A DNA stretch of 64,000 bases, from contig NC_134398.1 of the NCBI RefSeq assembly GCF_050003625.1, positions 88,289,983 through 88,353,982 of the forward strand, read 5' to 3'. The notes beneath the pieces were generated by a model. That model ran no database searches and was not told the origin of the DNA. It saw only the letters and a list, made by a program, of their open reading frames with translations. The translations under genes and the position numbers were made by a program. Origin of the DNA: Haematobia irritans (Eukaryota; Arthropoda; Insecta; Diptera; Muscidae). Position 1 is the first letter of the stretch. Every line of letters starts with the position of its first letter. Positions 10,654 through 21,874 of the stretch are shown one piece after another.

Positions 10654-11074
10654 TACTATCCACTGAGCTATGTAGCTGTTATTGTCCTCAATAGACAATT
10701 ATCCATTTAAGTTATATTTACATAGCATAGCTTGCGGTGCCCACGAGCCCATTAAACAAACTTTATTTAACAGAAATATACATTTAGTTGGGCACCGTGG
10801 GTTCGATCCCTGCTTCGACCGAACACCAAAAAGTTTTTTTTTTAGATATATTCCATATATGTTCGGAAGATTCCGAAAAGATGTTCAACATTACATACTG
10901 CTATATTAAATTTTTACTATGAAACTGTAAAATGTGTCTTATTTAAGACTTAAAGTCAGAACAGTGCTTGATATAAACGAAATGGATTGGTTCAAAAATA
11001 GTTTTTTATTGCAAAAATAAAAATTTTGTAACAAACGAATTTTGTGGTGATAAAAGTTTAAAATTTTCGAAGTT

Positions 11075-11155
11075 ATTCAAAAACCTCAGAAATGTCTCCA
11101 GGTGGGAAAATCCAACTCTGAAAAACTTTTTGGTGTTCGGTCGAAGCAGGAACAA
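11075..11155 (-). mobile_element. SINE fragment
   Basis: CCTCAGAAATGTCTCCAGG and CTGAAAAACTTTTTGGTGTTC match the central part of the intact SINE at 57524-57812 on the minus strand. The head and the LINE-like tail are missing. Confidence 0.65.
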
Positions 11156-12219
11156 AATGTAACGTGGCAACATTGACTCGGTTTGCATTGATGAGATGTT
11201 CTGGAATGTTCTCATACAAATGTTGCATCTAGTACTAAAAAAGAAAAAAAAGTAAACTGTTTTATAATAAGAATAAACTAAATCGTACGAAAATTGAACT
11301 AAATTTTACTCCACATTTTGAGATTTCCACAAAGCGTTGTTAAATCCAGGAAAATTTAATCCCCCGTTGTACTTTTTAACTGCAGTTATCGAAATTACAC
11401 CCTCTCATAGAAGAAGAAATTAACTAAAATTAAAGAAGAAAATCATTGGCGCCAAATCATGACCATTTTAACCATGCTGTAGTTCATTCTTACTATTTAT
11501 GGGAATCGTACGAAAATTTTCATTTGCTTTAGTTCATATTGAACTTATGTGTACGGTCATTGAACTTTATACTCACGTTTAGTTCTTAAAATATTTGAGA
11601 CATACTTAAGAAAACGAAATTTTCATTGGGCTGTGGAAAACTTTGCAAAAAAATAAAATTTAACTACACTGTAAGAAAAATATGTTTCTGATATGTTCCG
11701 ATATAAACAAAATGTGTTTCGCGCACAATTTTAACCACAATATATTTAAGTGCAAACATGTAATGTTCCTAAACTAACACTAAATGTTTGGGACACATAT
11801 GTTAATATGTTAGAATATATTATGTTTGGGGCATGAATGTTTTATAAAAACAATATGTGTGAAGGTAAACATATATAAATTTACAAATTTCAAGTAAACA
11901 TATATATGTTGTGATATTTTATTCACAGAGCGACAGAGAGAGAGAGAGTATAGAGAAAGAAATAGAGATGGAAACCGGGAGGGTTGACGAAAGATAAAAA
12001 AGGAGGAAATAGTGAAAAGTTAAACAGTAAAATATATAAAAACAAAGTTAGTTCCTCTTTATTAATAAGTAGTCCAAGAGGAGTTGACGGACACCTTCAA
12101 ATATAAAAGTGGGCATTAAGTTTATTTTCTTTAAAATGAATTATTCAAGAAAAGTAAACGGCAAAACATTTCATTTTAGAGCGATAATGCCAACTTAATA
12201 CCGGCCTTAAAGGTAAAAA

Positions 12220-13426
12220 CAAGTAAGGGAAGTCTAAAGTCGGGCGGGGCCGACTATATTATACCCTGCACCACTTTGTACATCTAAATTTTCGATACCA
12301 TATCACATCCGTCAAATGTGTTGGGGCTATATATAAAGGTTTGTCCCAAATACATACATTTAAATATCACTCGATCTGGACAGAATTTGATAGACTTCTA
12401 CAAAATCTATAGACTCAAAATTTAAGTCAGCTAATGCACTAGGGTGGAACACAATGTTAGTAAAAAAATATGGGAAACATTTAAATCTGGAGCAATTTTA
12501 AGAAAACTTCGCAAAAGTTTATTTATGATTTATCGCTCGATATATATGCATTAGAAGTTTAGGAAAATTAGGGTCATTTTTACAACTTTTCGACTAAGCA
12601 GTGGCGATTTTACAAGGAAAATGTTGGTATTTTGACCATTTTTGTCGAAATCAGAAAAACATATATATGGGAGCTATATCTAAATCTGAACCGATTTCAA
12701 CCAAATTTGGAACGCATAGCAACAATGCTAATTCTACTCCCTGTGCAAAATTTCAACTAAATCGGAGCAAAAAATTGGCCTCTGTGGTCATATGAGTGTA
12801 AATCGGGCGAAAGCTATATATGGGAGCTATATCTAAATCTGAACCGATTTCAACCAAATTTGACACGCATAGCTACAATGCTAATTCTACTCCCTGTGCA
12901 AAATTTCAACTAAATCGGAGCAAAAAATTGGCCTCTGTGGGCAAATGAGTGTAAATCGGGCGAAAGCTATATATGGGAGCTATATCTAAATCTGAACCGA
13001 TTTGGCTGATATTTTGCAAGTTTTTCGAGACTCATAAAATATTCGGATGTACGGAATTTGAGGAAGATCGGTTGATATACACGCCAAGTATGACCAGATC
13101 GGTGAAAAATATATATGGCGGCTATATCTAAATCTGAACCGATTTTTTCCAAAATCAATAGGGATCGTCTTTGAGCCGAAACAGGACTCTATACCAAATT
13201 TTAGGACAATCGGACTAAAACTGCGAGCTGTACTTTGCACACAAAAATACATCAACAGACAGACGGACAGACAGACAGACAGACGGACATCGCTAAATCG
13301 ACTCAGAATTTAATTCTAAGACGATCGGTATACTAAACGATGGGTCTCCGACTTTTCCTTCTTGGCGTTACATACAAATGCACAAACTTATTATACCCTG
13401 TACCACAGTAGTGGTGAAGGGTATAA
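12220..13426 (+). repeat. mini-me-like element copy 2 (GGGAGCTATA family)
   Basis: It begins CAAGTAAGGGAAGTC with hairpin AGTCGGGCGGGGCCGACT (12238-12255). It contains several TATATGGGAGCTATATCTAA cores, a (GACA)n tract near 13256-13290, ATCGACTCAGAA-type sequence (printed ATCGACTCAGAATT), and ends in the hairpin TACCACAGTAGTGGTGAAGG with GGGTATAA. Orientation is opposite to copy 1. Partial open frames through the repeats (e.g. 12601-12795) are products of the repeat phase rather than a known protein. Confidence 0.65.
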
Positions 13427-13811
13427 TGAAATTAAGTATAAAACTCTATAAGTTTTAAAGGCATTTAAAATGGTGTTAAATGCTAGTAAAAAACTGTTCA
13501 CGCCTAAATAAATGTATGTGTATCTTATAAAATTATTTGTGTATGTTTATACTCGACTCCACGTTCTTCTTTCGTTAGAGCTTTTGAATTCCTTCCAAAA
13601 TTTCAAACTTTTATACCAGTTTTTATGTTACAAAATTGTTATTTTTGCAATAAAAACTAATATTTTATCCAAAAGTTCAGTTCATTTCGTTTATATCTAT
13701 CACTGTTTCTGGCTGTAAATCTTTAATAACCCACATTTCGAAGTTTCATTATATAAATATAATATAGTATAAATACAAATGTGTAAATTAAAAAAAAAAA
13801 AAACAAAATTG

Positions 13812-14080
13812 GTTCGGTCGGAGCAGGGAGTGAACCCACGACCCTTTGCATGCAAGGCAGACACGCTAACCACTGCTCCACGTGGCCAACAAATGTATGT
13901 ATCAGTAAAATAATGTTATGATTGCATGGGCTCGTGGGCGCTGCAAACTATGCTATATAAATGTAACTTATAACGATAATTGTCTACCGGTGACTATAAC
14001 ATCCACGTAGCCCAGGGGATAGTGTGTTGGCTTAAAAACTGTATGGTCCTCGATTCGATTCTCCGTCCAGGCGAAAGATA
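13812..14080. other. divergent tRNA-like pair (pol III-type boxes)
   Basis: A minus-strand unit (13812-13890: GGTTAGCGTGTCTGCCTTGC and GTGGGTTCACTCCC) and a plus-strand unit (14002-14077: GTAGCCCAGGGGATAGTG with B box GATTCGATTC) point away from each other across about 110 bp. The spacing of A-box-like and B-box-like motifs matches tRNA-derived promoters. Neither unit folds into a clean tRNA, so these are not proposed as functional tRNA genes. Confidence 0.55.
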
Positions 14081-14679
14081 AATTTTTAAAAATTTTTAAA
14101 ATTGAATACTTTCTTCAACATTATTTGTATTACAGAAAAATGTGCCAAGAACTAAAAGTTTTGTGGAAGTGAAAATTATGTGAGGGACTGAGCACAATCT
14201 TCTTTGGGGAAAATTATTCCAAGCATATAATATTTTTGGGATCAAAATGCTTTCAAGCATATACTATGTTCACATAAAACAAACATATTAATGTTTCGGC
14301 AGTATCCAATAATATATGTGCTTCCTGCAAAATATGTTTGGAACATATGTTAGAAATATTTTTTTTGCAATAAAAATACGTTTAATTTAACGTTAGTTTA
14401 ACTACGGAACTTTTTTTTTTGTGTACAAGAAAACAGGACTTATATTGGTCCCAGTCGCCGGCTACACCCTCACAAAAATTGCTTTTGTGACATATACTCC
14501 CAAACACATTCTGCTACAAGCATACATATTTTCAGGATTTGTCTAAACAAAATATTCTTTGTATTGTTCAAACATATTGTTTTTCACCTAAGGCATATAT
14601 AGTTTTATAATATATACATCCTCAAAAAAAAATCGCTCCTTTAACATATGTTCCAAACATATTTTGCAGGAAGCACATA

Positions 14680-15985
14680 AAGGGTGATTCTTTTGAGGTT
14701 AGGATTTTCATGCATTAGTATTTGACAGATCACGTGGGATTTCAGACATGGTGTCAAAGAGAAAGATGCTCAGTATGCTTTGACATTTCATCATGAATAG
14801 ACTTACTAACGAGCAACGCTTGCAAATCATTGAATTTTATTACCAAAATCAGTGTTCGGTTCGAAATGTGTTTCGCGCTTTACGTCCGATTTATGGTCTA
14901 CATAATCGACCAAGTGAGCAAACAATTAATGCGATTGTGACCAAGTTTCGCACTCAGTTTACTTTATTGGACATTAAACCAACCACACGAATGCGTACAG
15001 TGCGTACAGAAGAGAATATTGCGTCTGTTTCTGAGAGTGTTGCTGAAGACCGTGAAATGTCGATTCGTCGCCGTTCGCAGCAATTGGGTTTGTGTTATTC
15101 GACCACATGGAAGATTTTACGCAAAGATCTTGGTGTAAAACCGTATAAAATACAGCTCGTGCAAGAACTGAAGCCGAACGATCTGCCACAACGTCGAATT
15201 TTCAGTGAATGGGCCCTAGAAAAGTTGGCAGAAAATCCGCTTTTTTATCGACAAATTTTGTTCAGCGATGAGGCTCATTTCTGGTTGAATGGCTACGTAA
15301 ATAAGCAAAATTGCCGCATTTGGAGTGAAGAGCAACCAGAAGCCGTTCAAGAACTGCCCATGCATCCCGAAAAATGCACTGTTTGGTGTGGTTTGTACGC
15401 TGGTGGAATCATTGGGCCGTATTTTTTCAAAGATGCTGTTGGACGCAACGTTACGGTGAATGGCGATCGCTATCGTTCGATGCTAACAAACTTTTTGTTG
15501 CCAAAAATGGTAGAACTGAACTTGGTTGACATGTGGTTTCAACAAGATGGCGCTACATGCCACACAGCTCGCGATTCTATGGCCATTTTGAGGGAAAACT
15601 TCGGAGAACAATTCATCTCAAGAAATGGACCGGTAAGTTGGCCACCAAGATCATGCGATTTGACGCCTTTAGACTATTTTTTGTGGGGCTACGTCAAGTC
15701 TAAAGTCTACAGAAATAAGCCAGCAACTATTCCAGCTTTGGAAGACAACATTTCCGAAGAAATTCGGGCTATTCCGGCCGAAATGCTCGAAAAAGTTGCC
15801 CAAAATTGGACTTTCCGAATGGACCACCTAAGACGCAGCCGCGGTCAACATTTAAATGAAATTATCTTCAAAAAGTAAATGTCATGGACCAATCTAACGT
15901 TTCAAATAAAGAACCGATGAGATTTTGCAAATTTTATGCGTTTTTTTAAAAAAAAAAGTTATCAAGCTCTTAACAAATCACCCTT
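14680..15985 (+). mobile_element. full-length DD41D (rosa-like) mariner element
   Basis: 1306 bp with ends AAGGGTGATTCTTTTGAGG and CAAATCACCCTT (about 10 bp of matching inverted repeat) and TA at 14678-14679 and 15986-15987. Removing element and one TA restores the host MITE sequence exactly. It encodes one uninterrupted 361-codon transposase. The partial copy at 34220-35155 differs by only a few substitutions, so mobility was recent. Confidence 0.92.
14793..15878 (+). CDS. mariner transposase, DD41D type
   Basis: A 361-residue cut-and-paste transposase acting in the nucleus. Residues 1-125 form the paired helix-turn-helix DNA-binding region (NEQRLQIIEFY, then IRRRSQQLGLCYSTTWKIL around 91-109). 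The catalytic acidic residues are D159 (ILFSDEAHF), D252 (FQQDGATCHTA) and D294 (CDLTPLDYFLWGY). D252 and D294 are separated by 41 residues, the DD41D signature reported for rosa-type mariners such as that of Ceratitis rosa. The ATG at 14793 is the first in frame and lies 113 bp inside the left terminal repeat. No stop or frameshift is seen, so it is probably intact; activity is not shown. Confidence 0.93.
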   Translation: MNRLTNEQRLQIIEFYYQNQCSVRNVFRALRPIYGLHNRPSEQTINAIVTKFRTQFTLLDIKPTTRMRTVRTEENIASVSESVAEDREMSIRRRSQQLGLCYSTTWKILRKDLGVKPYKIQLVQELKPNDLPQRRIFSEWALEKLAENPLFYRQILFSDEAHFWLNGYVNKQNCRIWSEEQPEAVQELPMHPEKCTVWCGLYAGGIIGPYFFKDAVGRNVTVNGDRYRSMLTNFLLPKMVELNLVDMWFQQDGATCHTARDSMAILRENFGEQFISRNGPVSWPPRSCDLTPLDYFLWGYVKSKVYRNKPATIPALEDNISEEIRAIPAEMLEKVAQNWTFRMDHLRRSRGQHLNEIIFKK

Positions 15986-16204
15986 TATATTATTGGATAC
16001 TGCCGAAACATTAATATGTTTGTTTTATGTGAACATATTATATGTTTGGAAGCATTTTGAGCCCAAAAATATTATATGCTTGGAAGAATTTTTCCCAAAG
16101 ACGATTGTGCTCATTCACGAAATATTTTAGTTCTTGGCACCTTTTTCTGTAATACAAATAATGTTGAAGAAATTATTCACTTTTATAATTTTTTTTAAAT
16201 TTTA

Positions 16205-16470
16205 CCTTTCGCCTGCACGGAGAATCGAACCGAGGACCATACAGTTTGTAAGCCAACACACTATCCACTGGACTACCTAGCTGTTATAGTCACCAGTAGA
16301 TAATTATCGTTATAAGTTACATTTATATAGCATAGTTTGCAGCGCCCACGAGCCCATGCAAACATAACATTATTTAACAGAAACATACATTTGTTTATCA
16401 CGTGGAGCAGTGGTTAGCATGTCTGCCTGGCATGCAAAGGGTCGTGGGTTCAATCTCTGCTCCGACCGAA
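16205..16470. other. divergent tRNA-like pair
   Basis: Minus-strand unit at 16205-16285 (B box complement GAATCGAACC) and plus-strand unit at 16398-16470 (GTGGAGCAGTGGTTAGCATG, GTGGGTTCAATC). In the plus unit GGAGCAG can pair with CTGCTCC at its 3' side like an acceptor stem, but that segment overlaps the T-arm, so this is a degraded tRNA-like structure. Confidence 0.55.
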
Positions 16471-17935
16471 CACTTTTTTTTTAATTTACACATTTATATT
16501 TATACTATATTAAATTTTTATAATGAAACTTCGAAATGTAGGTTATTAAAGATTTATAGTCAGTAACAGTGCTTGATATAAACGAAATTGACTGATTTTT
16601 GGATAAAATATTATTTTTTTTATTGCAAAAATAACAATTTTGTAACAAAAAACTGTTTTTGGAACAAAACTTTAAAATTTGGAAGGAATTCAAAAACTCT
16701 AACAAAAGAAGAACGTGGAGTCGAGTATAAACATACATAAATAATTTTATAATATAAACATAAATTTATTTAGGCGTGAACAGTTTTTAACGCTACCATT
16801 TAACACCATCGCTCTAAAATGCCTTTTATTTTTTTTTTAATAATTCATTTTAAAGAAAATAAACTTTTTAAATTGTTTTAGCTGCAAAACTCGAACTTAA
16901 TGCCCGCTATTATATTTGATGGTGTCCCTCAACTCCTCGTGGACTACTTAGTAATAAAGAGTAACTAAACTTTGTTTTTATACATTTTACTGTGTAATTT
17001 TTCACTATTTCCTCCTTATATTATTTTACCGTACCAACACTAAAAAGAGTATAGTGACCTTTCGTTATTTTTTTGAAGACCGCTGATTTCTTTTAACGAA
17101 CCAAGAAAAAATTGTGCCCATAATGCCAAAATGATAAACAAAACACATGTCCACACATACATAAAATGCTGCTCTTAAGGCGAAAACATATGCTGTTTGT
17201 TTTTCAAATGTCTATTCTCTTGGTTCCGAATGTCTATTCTCTTTATTCAAATTAAATAATATTTAGACTTAAGCATATCAAATTTTTGGCCTTATCATAA
17301 AACAATTTTCCGAAAAAACATACAAGCGGTTTCACAGAAATTGTTCTCTTTTGATTCTTTCGCTGTGTTATGTTGATATATTTCATCAACTCTCCCGGTT
17401 TTCCCTATTTCTTTCTCTATACTCTCTCTGTCGCTTTGAATAAAATATCACAACATATGTATGTTTAGTCGAAATTTGTAAATTTTTATATGTTTGCATT
17501 CACACATATGATTTTTATGAAACATTCATGCCCTAAACATAATATATTCTAACATATTAACATAGATGTCCCAAACATTTAGTTATGTTAGTTTAGGAAC
17601 ATTACATGTTTGCACTTAAATATATTGTGTTTTAAAATTGTGCCCGAAACACATTTTGTTTATATCGGAACATATGAAAAACATATTTTTCTAACAATGT
17701 AGTTATTGTCAGAAATCAACATTTATTTGATATAGAATACAATTGTTAAGTCAATAAGAAGTATTTTAATTGCCATATATGAGAATAAAATAAAAATATC
17801 GACTTTAATAATTGAGTTCGTCACGTGGACTACCGAAGCACTCACATGGACGAAACTTTTCATCGCATAGACGAAAACACATTGATGAAACTGAATCGTC
17901 AGTGTGACGAACGCTGTTTCTTTCGGTATATGGCT

Positions 17936-18088
17936 GAGACCGAACGGCGTTCCACATTGCAGTGAAACAACTTAGAGAAGGTTTGAAACATTCAGAAATG
18001 TCACTACTGAGGTGGGACAATCCACCGCTGATAAACTTTTTGGTGTTCGGTCAAAGCAAGAATCGAACCCACGGCCTTGTGTATCGAA
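17936..18088 (-). mobile_element. SINE fragment, target of the LINE insertion
   Basis: CGAACGGCGTTCCACATTGC, CCACCGCTGATAAACTTTTT and CGAACCCACGGCCTTGTG match the head and body of the SINE at 57524-57812 in minus orientation. The LINE at 18089 inserted in its tRNA-like head region and duplicated CTTGTGTATCGAA. Confidence 0.75.
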
Positions 18089-18344
18089 GCATTACTCATT
18101 CAACCGTCGAACGGAACGGACGTGTTTTTTTTAATAGCGGATCAACTCATCGTAATAAGTACCTACTACGAATTTCAAGTGTGGTGGGATATTAAGCCAC
18201 TATGCAGCGAAATTCAAAGACATCTACTGGGTTGCTAGCTTCAGGGCCCAGTGGACGGGTATCGACTGGAGTTATAAATTTGGGCAATGATCAAGAGTTA
18301 GGCCCAATTAGTCGACCAGTAGACGGGTCGACAGGTGCGACATT

Positions 18345-19298
18345 TTGACAAGTCGAACCTTTTCCAAGGTAACGGCATCAAAAGGAGGTAATCCCTCACG
18401 AAAGAGAGTCAAGGAACGGAGAAATGCTTTGTTTATCCTAAAGAAATTAGGATCAGTCGACCCAAGCACGTTGTCGGCTAAACAAAGCGAATCCTTAAAA
18501 TGGGCTCAAGAAATTCTTGAGGCTGGAAAAAGGGAACGATCTCCGGATGAGCTGCCATCCTCCAAAAGGGATCAACGATCGTTTGCCTTAGTTGCTAAAG
18601 ACATAAAGGAGCATTGGACGGTATGGTTCCAAAGCAAAAATGGGGGAAATTGAGAATGCTTTGTCTGGCGTCTACTTACAGGTGCTGGAAAATTTTCCCG
18701 GCCCACATCCTCGACACCAAGAGGCCGTTTGATATCAAGGACGATTTAAGCTAGTCGCATTTGAGGACCAGAGGTCTATAGAATGTTTAAAAGCTGCTCT
18801 GATTCTAATTGGTGAAGTTTGGGAAGGACTGCTCTACAGATAGTCGAGAAGAAAGACATACCGACTAGACCAAGAGCACATGCGCTGATACCTGCAAATC
18901 CTCCCGACCCTGAATCTATTTTAAATAGACTGAAACAATGCAATCCAGGTCTTCCAACAGCTGATTGGAAGGTTGGCCGTTTGGATGGACCAAGACGGCA
19001 TGCATTGTTTATATTGAAGACTCAGTCTTTGCCACATCTAGAAAAGTCCCAGGGCCGTGTATGTTATGGCTTTCATTATATCCATATGAAGGTATATAAA
19101 CACGATCATCTAAAGGATTCGGAAATGGACAAGCCTCTGTCTGAATCAGAAATAAGCGGATCCTCTTGCGAAGTTGAGGGAGATACCAAAGATGCTGACA
19201 TGGATATACACCGTATGCGAGAGGAGGTTTCTACTGCCTCAAAACTCACCAAAGTTGAATCTATGGTTATTGCGAGAGTCACCGAAATCTCTGAATAG
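18345..19298 (+). pseudogene. LINE ORF1 (DUF4780-like), broken
   Basis: Two frames hold the protein. 18345-18653 contains RRNALFILKKLG and a charged stretch; 18819-19298 contains NPGLPTADWKVGRLDG and LPHLEKSQGRVCYGF, which resemble the DUF4780 region of insect LOA-type ORF1 proteins. A frameshift and stops separate them. In the intact family this is the RNA-binding protein that packages element RNA. No CCHC knuckle was seen. Confidence 0.7.
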
Positions 19299-19338
19299 GA
19301 CATTCTTGATGACTCGATTGAAACGGCTGATGTGACGG

Positions 19339-21627
19339 TTGTTGAAAATCTCGATGGTCCTACAGATTCTCAAGATAAATCTTCACCATTGTAAGGCTGC
19401 ATGTGCTGCCTTAAAAGTTCTCCTGATGAAAGAGGACATAGATATAGTTCTTATTCAAGAACCATATGTTTATAGAAACAAAATATGTGAATTAAGTACT
19501 CCGGGGTTCAAACTATTGCAGTATACTGGTAATGATATAAATCGAGCCTGTATATTTGCTAAAAACGAGCTTAACTTGTTTCTGCTTCCTTCAATGTGCA
19601 ATGCAAACACTGTGGTTACCAATTTAGAAATAGCCAAATGCAAATATAGGGTATATTTGGTCTACATGGGACATGAAAGCGAGATGCCTCCATGTGCCGT
19701 TAAGACCTTAATGGAGGAGTCACGATGCAAATGCACATCATAGTATGTGAGGAAGTGGTGACATTAATACAAGAGGAGAGTCACTCCTAGAGTTTATTTT
19801 GCGTACTAATTTGGTAGCTTGCAATAAGGGAGATACCCCAACCTTTGTCACTAAAAACATGCAAGAGGTTTTGGACGTCATCTTGGCCTCGCAAGAACTA
19901 AATGAAATGGTATCTGATTGGCCGGTTTTAAGTGAACAAGCTTCTCAGATCATCGTTACATCAGTTTCAAATGTTATGTTCATACCACCAAGACCATATT
20001 TCCGCCAAATGTTAGGAAAACTGATTGGAATAGGTATGGGGAATCGTTCAGTATGATGATACCGGAAATACCAGAGACAAATAAGAGCACTGTTCAAGTT
20101 ATCGAACACGTAGTGGAGAGGATTACTAAGACCTTCAACATTTCACTGAAAGCTGCATGCCTTAGAGGGAAGCCAAGGGGGAAAATCGACCACCATGGTG
20201 GTCTACGGAGTTAGGTAATATGAGGAAATCGTGCAGGAAGCTCTTTAATAAAGCAAAGTCCACCAGAGCTCCTGTGGATTGTGACGCTTTCAAGAAGAAT
20301 CTGAGAGGATACAAGCGAGAACTGAGAAAGGCTAAGCATAACTCTTGGAATGGTTACTGCAGCAGCATTGAGAATACGTCCGAGGCTTCCAGACTACGGA
20401 AGGTGCTAGAATCCACGAACTCCGCTCCAGGTTTCATTAAAACATCGGAGGGCAATTGGACAACGTACAGTGAGGAGACGCTGGAGGTACTATTGGATAC
20501 ACATTTTCCCGGAAATCAGACGGTTGAACCATATACTGGCGGTGCCAAAGTGGTTCAGCGTTCGTTTTCTATCGAGGAAATTGTATCGGAATCTAGAATA
20601 AAATGGACGTTAAATAGCTTTGGACCATTCAAATCCCCCGGACCTGATGGAATTACTGATGGCGGAGTTACAAGCGGTGGCTGACAGAATTATCCCCTGG
20701 TTGTCGGCGATATATATAGCGTTTCTAGACATCGAAGGGGCGTTCAATAACGTCCATCCGAGCTCGATATTAAATGGACTGACAACTCTGAATGTTGATC
20801 CAGGTATACTTAGGCTGTTATACGAACTTCTAAGGAACAAACGCATTTCAGCCACACTAGGACAAGCAAACATACAAAGGTTTGTGAACAGAGGCACTCC
20901 TCAAGGAGGAGTTCTATCACCTCTTCTTTGGAATGTTGCTATAACAACCTTCTGGTTTCCCTACAAAATGAAAGGATACAAGTGGTGACATACGCAGATG
21001 ATGTGGCACTAGCAGCCAGGGGAAAATTCAGTTAGAGATATTATACAGAGAGCCCTCGGGATGACTGAGAAATGGGCGAAAGGTAATGGTCTTGAGGTAA
21101 ATCCTGCAAAGACAGAACTAGTCATTTACTGCAAGGATCGCAAAACTCCCACGGTTAGGCTCATTTCCTTTGGGGGTATTGAAATTCCCTTTGGTGAGTG
21201 TGCAAAATACCTTGGCGTTATTTTGGACAGGAAGCTGAACTTTAAGCTTAATATTGAAGAAAGGGCGAGGAAAGCAACGGTAGCTTTATACTCGTGCAAA
21301 AAGGCAATAGGGAAAAAGTGGGGACTAAAACCAAAAATTGAGCATTGGCTATACACGGCAGTGGTTGGACCTATAATGCTGTACGATGTTGTAGTCTGGG
21401 GGCCGGCACTTCACCAGCCGACAAGTTTAGACAAAGTTCAGCGTATGGCGTTCTTGTGTATCTCAGGCGCATTCAGCAAAACAGGAACAAATTCCCTTAA
21501 TGTCATACTGCATCTATTGCCCTTAGACATTTTGGCCAAACAGTCAGCTGCAACATCGGCTGTGCGGTTGCGCGAGCTATCGCTGTGGTCGAAAAAAGTT
21601 AAGGTCACAGTTCGGTCCTCAAAATAA
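19339..21627 (+). pseudogene. LINE ORF2: endonuclease and reverse transcriptase, broken
   Basis: The endonuclease domain starts LQILKINLHHCKAACAAL with IDIVLIQEPYV (19355-19470). The reverse transcriptase N-terminal part has FKSPGPDGIT (20628-20657), the palm motif A FLDIEGAFN (20722-20748), GTPQGGVLSPLLWN (20893-20935), and YADD at 20991-21002 in another frame. The thumb region follows (TEKWAKGNGLEVNPAKTELV at 21064). The segment between PDGI and motif A is far too short, so part of the fingers domain is deleted. Several stops and frameshifts exclude activity. Confidence 0.85.
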
Positions 21628-21874
21628 TGCCAGATGTGCCTAACGTAGTGGATTACACTTTGGCGAGACCACTTTTCGACAAAAGTTTAAGACTCCAATT
21701 CCCAACAGAGAAGCGTGGTGTACACGGACCCCGGGGAATAAAAGATAAAGGGTGATACGGTCCAAATTTGGTCAAGGGAAAACGCGTGTAAATCGGTGAA
21801 ATCGTTTATTTAAAAAATCAAATTCAATTTCTTTTTCAAGTTCAATTAGTATAAAATTCAGGAAAAATATTCAG

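Larger units (their letters stand above)
8917..11070. mobile_element. tRNA-pair MITE relative, copy 1, interrupted
   Basis: The sequence CGTTTCTCATTTGCTTTTCG through ATTTTACCTTTCGGCTGG, the tRNA-like units and the downstream block ending near AAAATTTTCGAAG are repeated at 42905-43800. The element is split by the MITE at 9244-10653. The minus-strand tRNA-like unit (B box complement GAATCGAACC at 9207) is cut in two. The plus-strand unit near 10785-10826 keeps its B box (GGGTTCGATCC) but has lost the A box. No protein is encoded. Confidence 0.6.
11667..14358 (+). mobile_element. ATATGTTT-family MITE, long form, interrupted
   Basis: It starts CACTGTAAGAAAAATATG after TA (11665-11666) and proceeds to GGAACATATGTTAGAAA near 14358, where the last terminal bases are lost. 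It carries the tRNA-like pair at 13812-14080 and is interrupted by mini-me-like copy 2 (12220-13426). Compared with the short form at 4194-4982 it has extra central sequence. Confidence 0.7.
14617..17699 (-). mobile_element. ATATGTTT-family MITE, long form, holding a mariner
   Basis: The left end CATCCTCAAAAAAAAATCGC and right end AACATATTTTTCTAACAATG match the family termini, with TA at 14615-14616 and 17700-17701. The DD41D mariner at 14680-15985 is inserted in GGAAGCACATATATTATTGG, a sequence intact in the 46180 copy. It also carries a divergent tRNA-like pair at 16205-16470. Confidence 0.8.

Noticed and set aside
14974..15189. Minus-strand frame inside the mariner
   Set aside because: Antisense shadow of the DD41D transposase.
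16398..16470. Functional tRNA gene
   Set aside because: A and B boxes are present, but the T-arm and acceptor pairing overlap and no clean cloverleaf forms; the unit is repeated inside MITEs.
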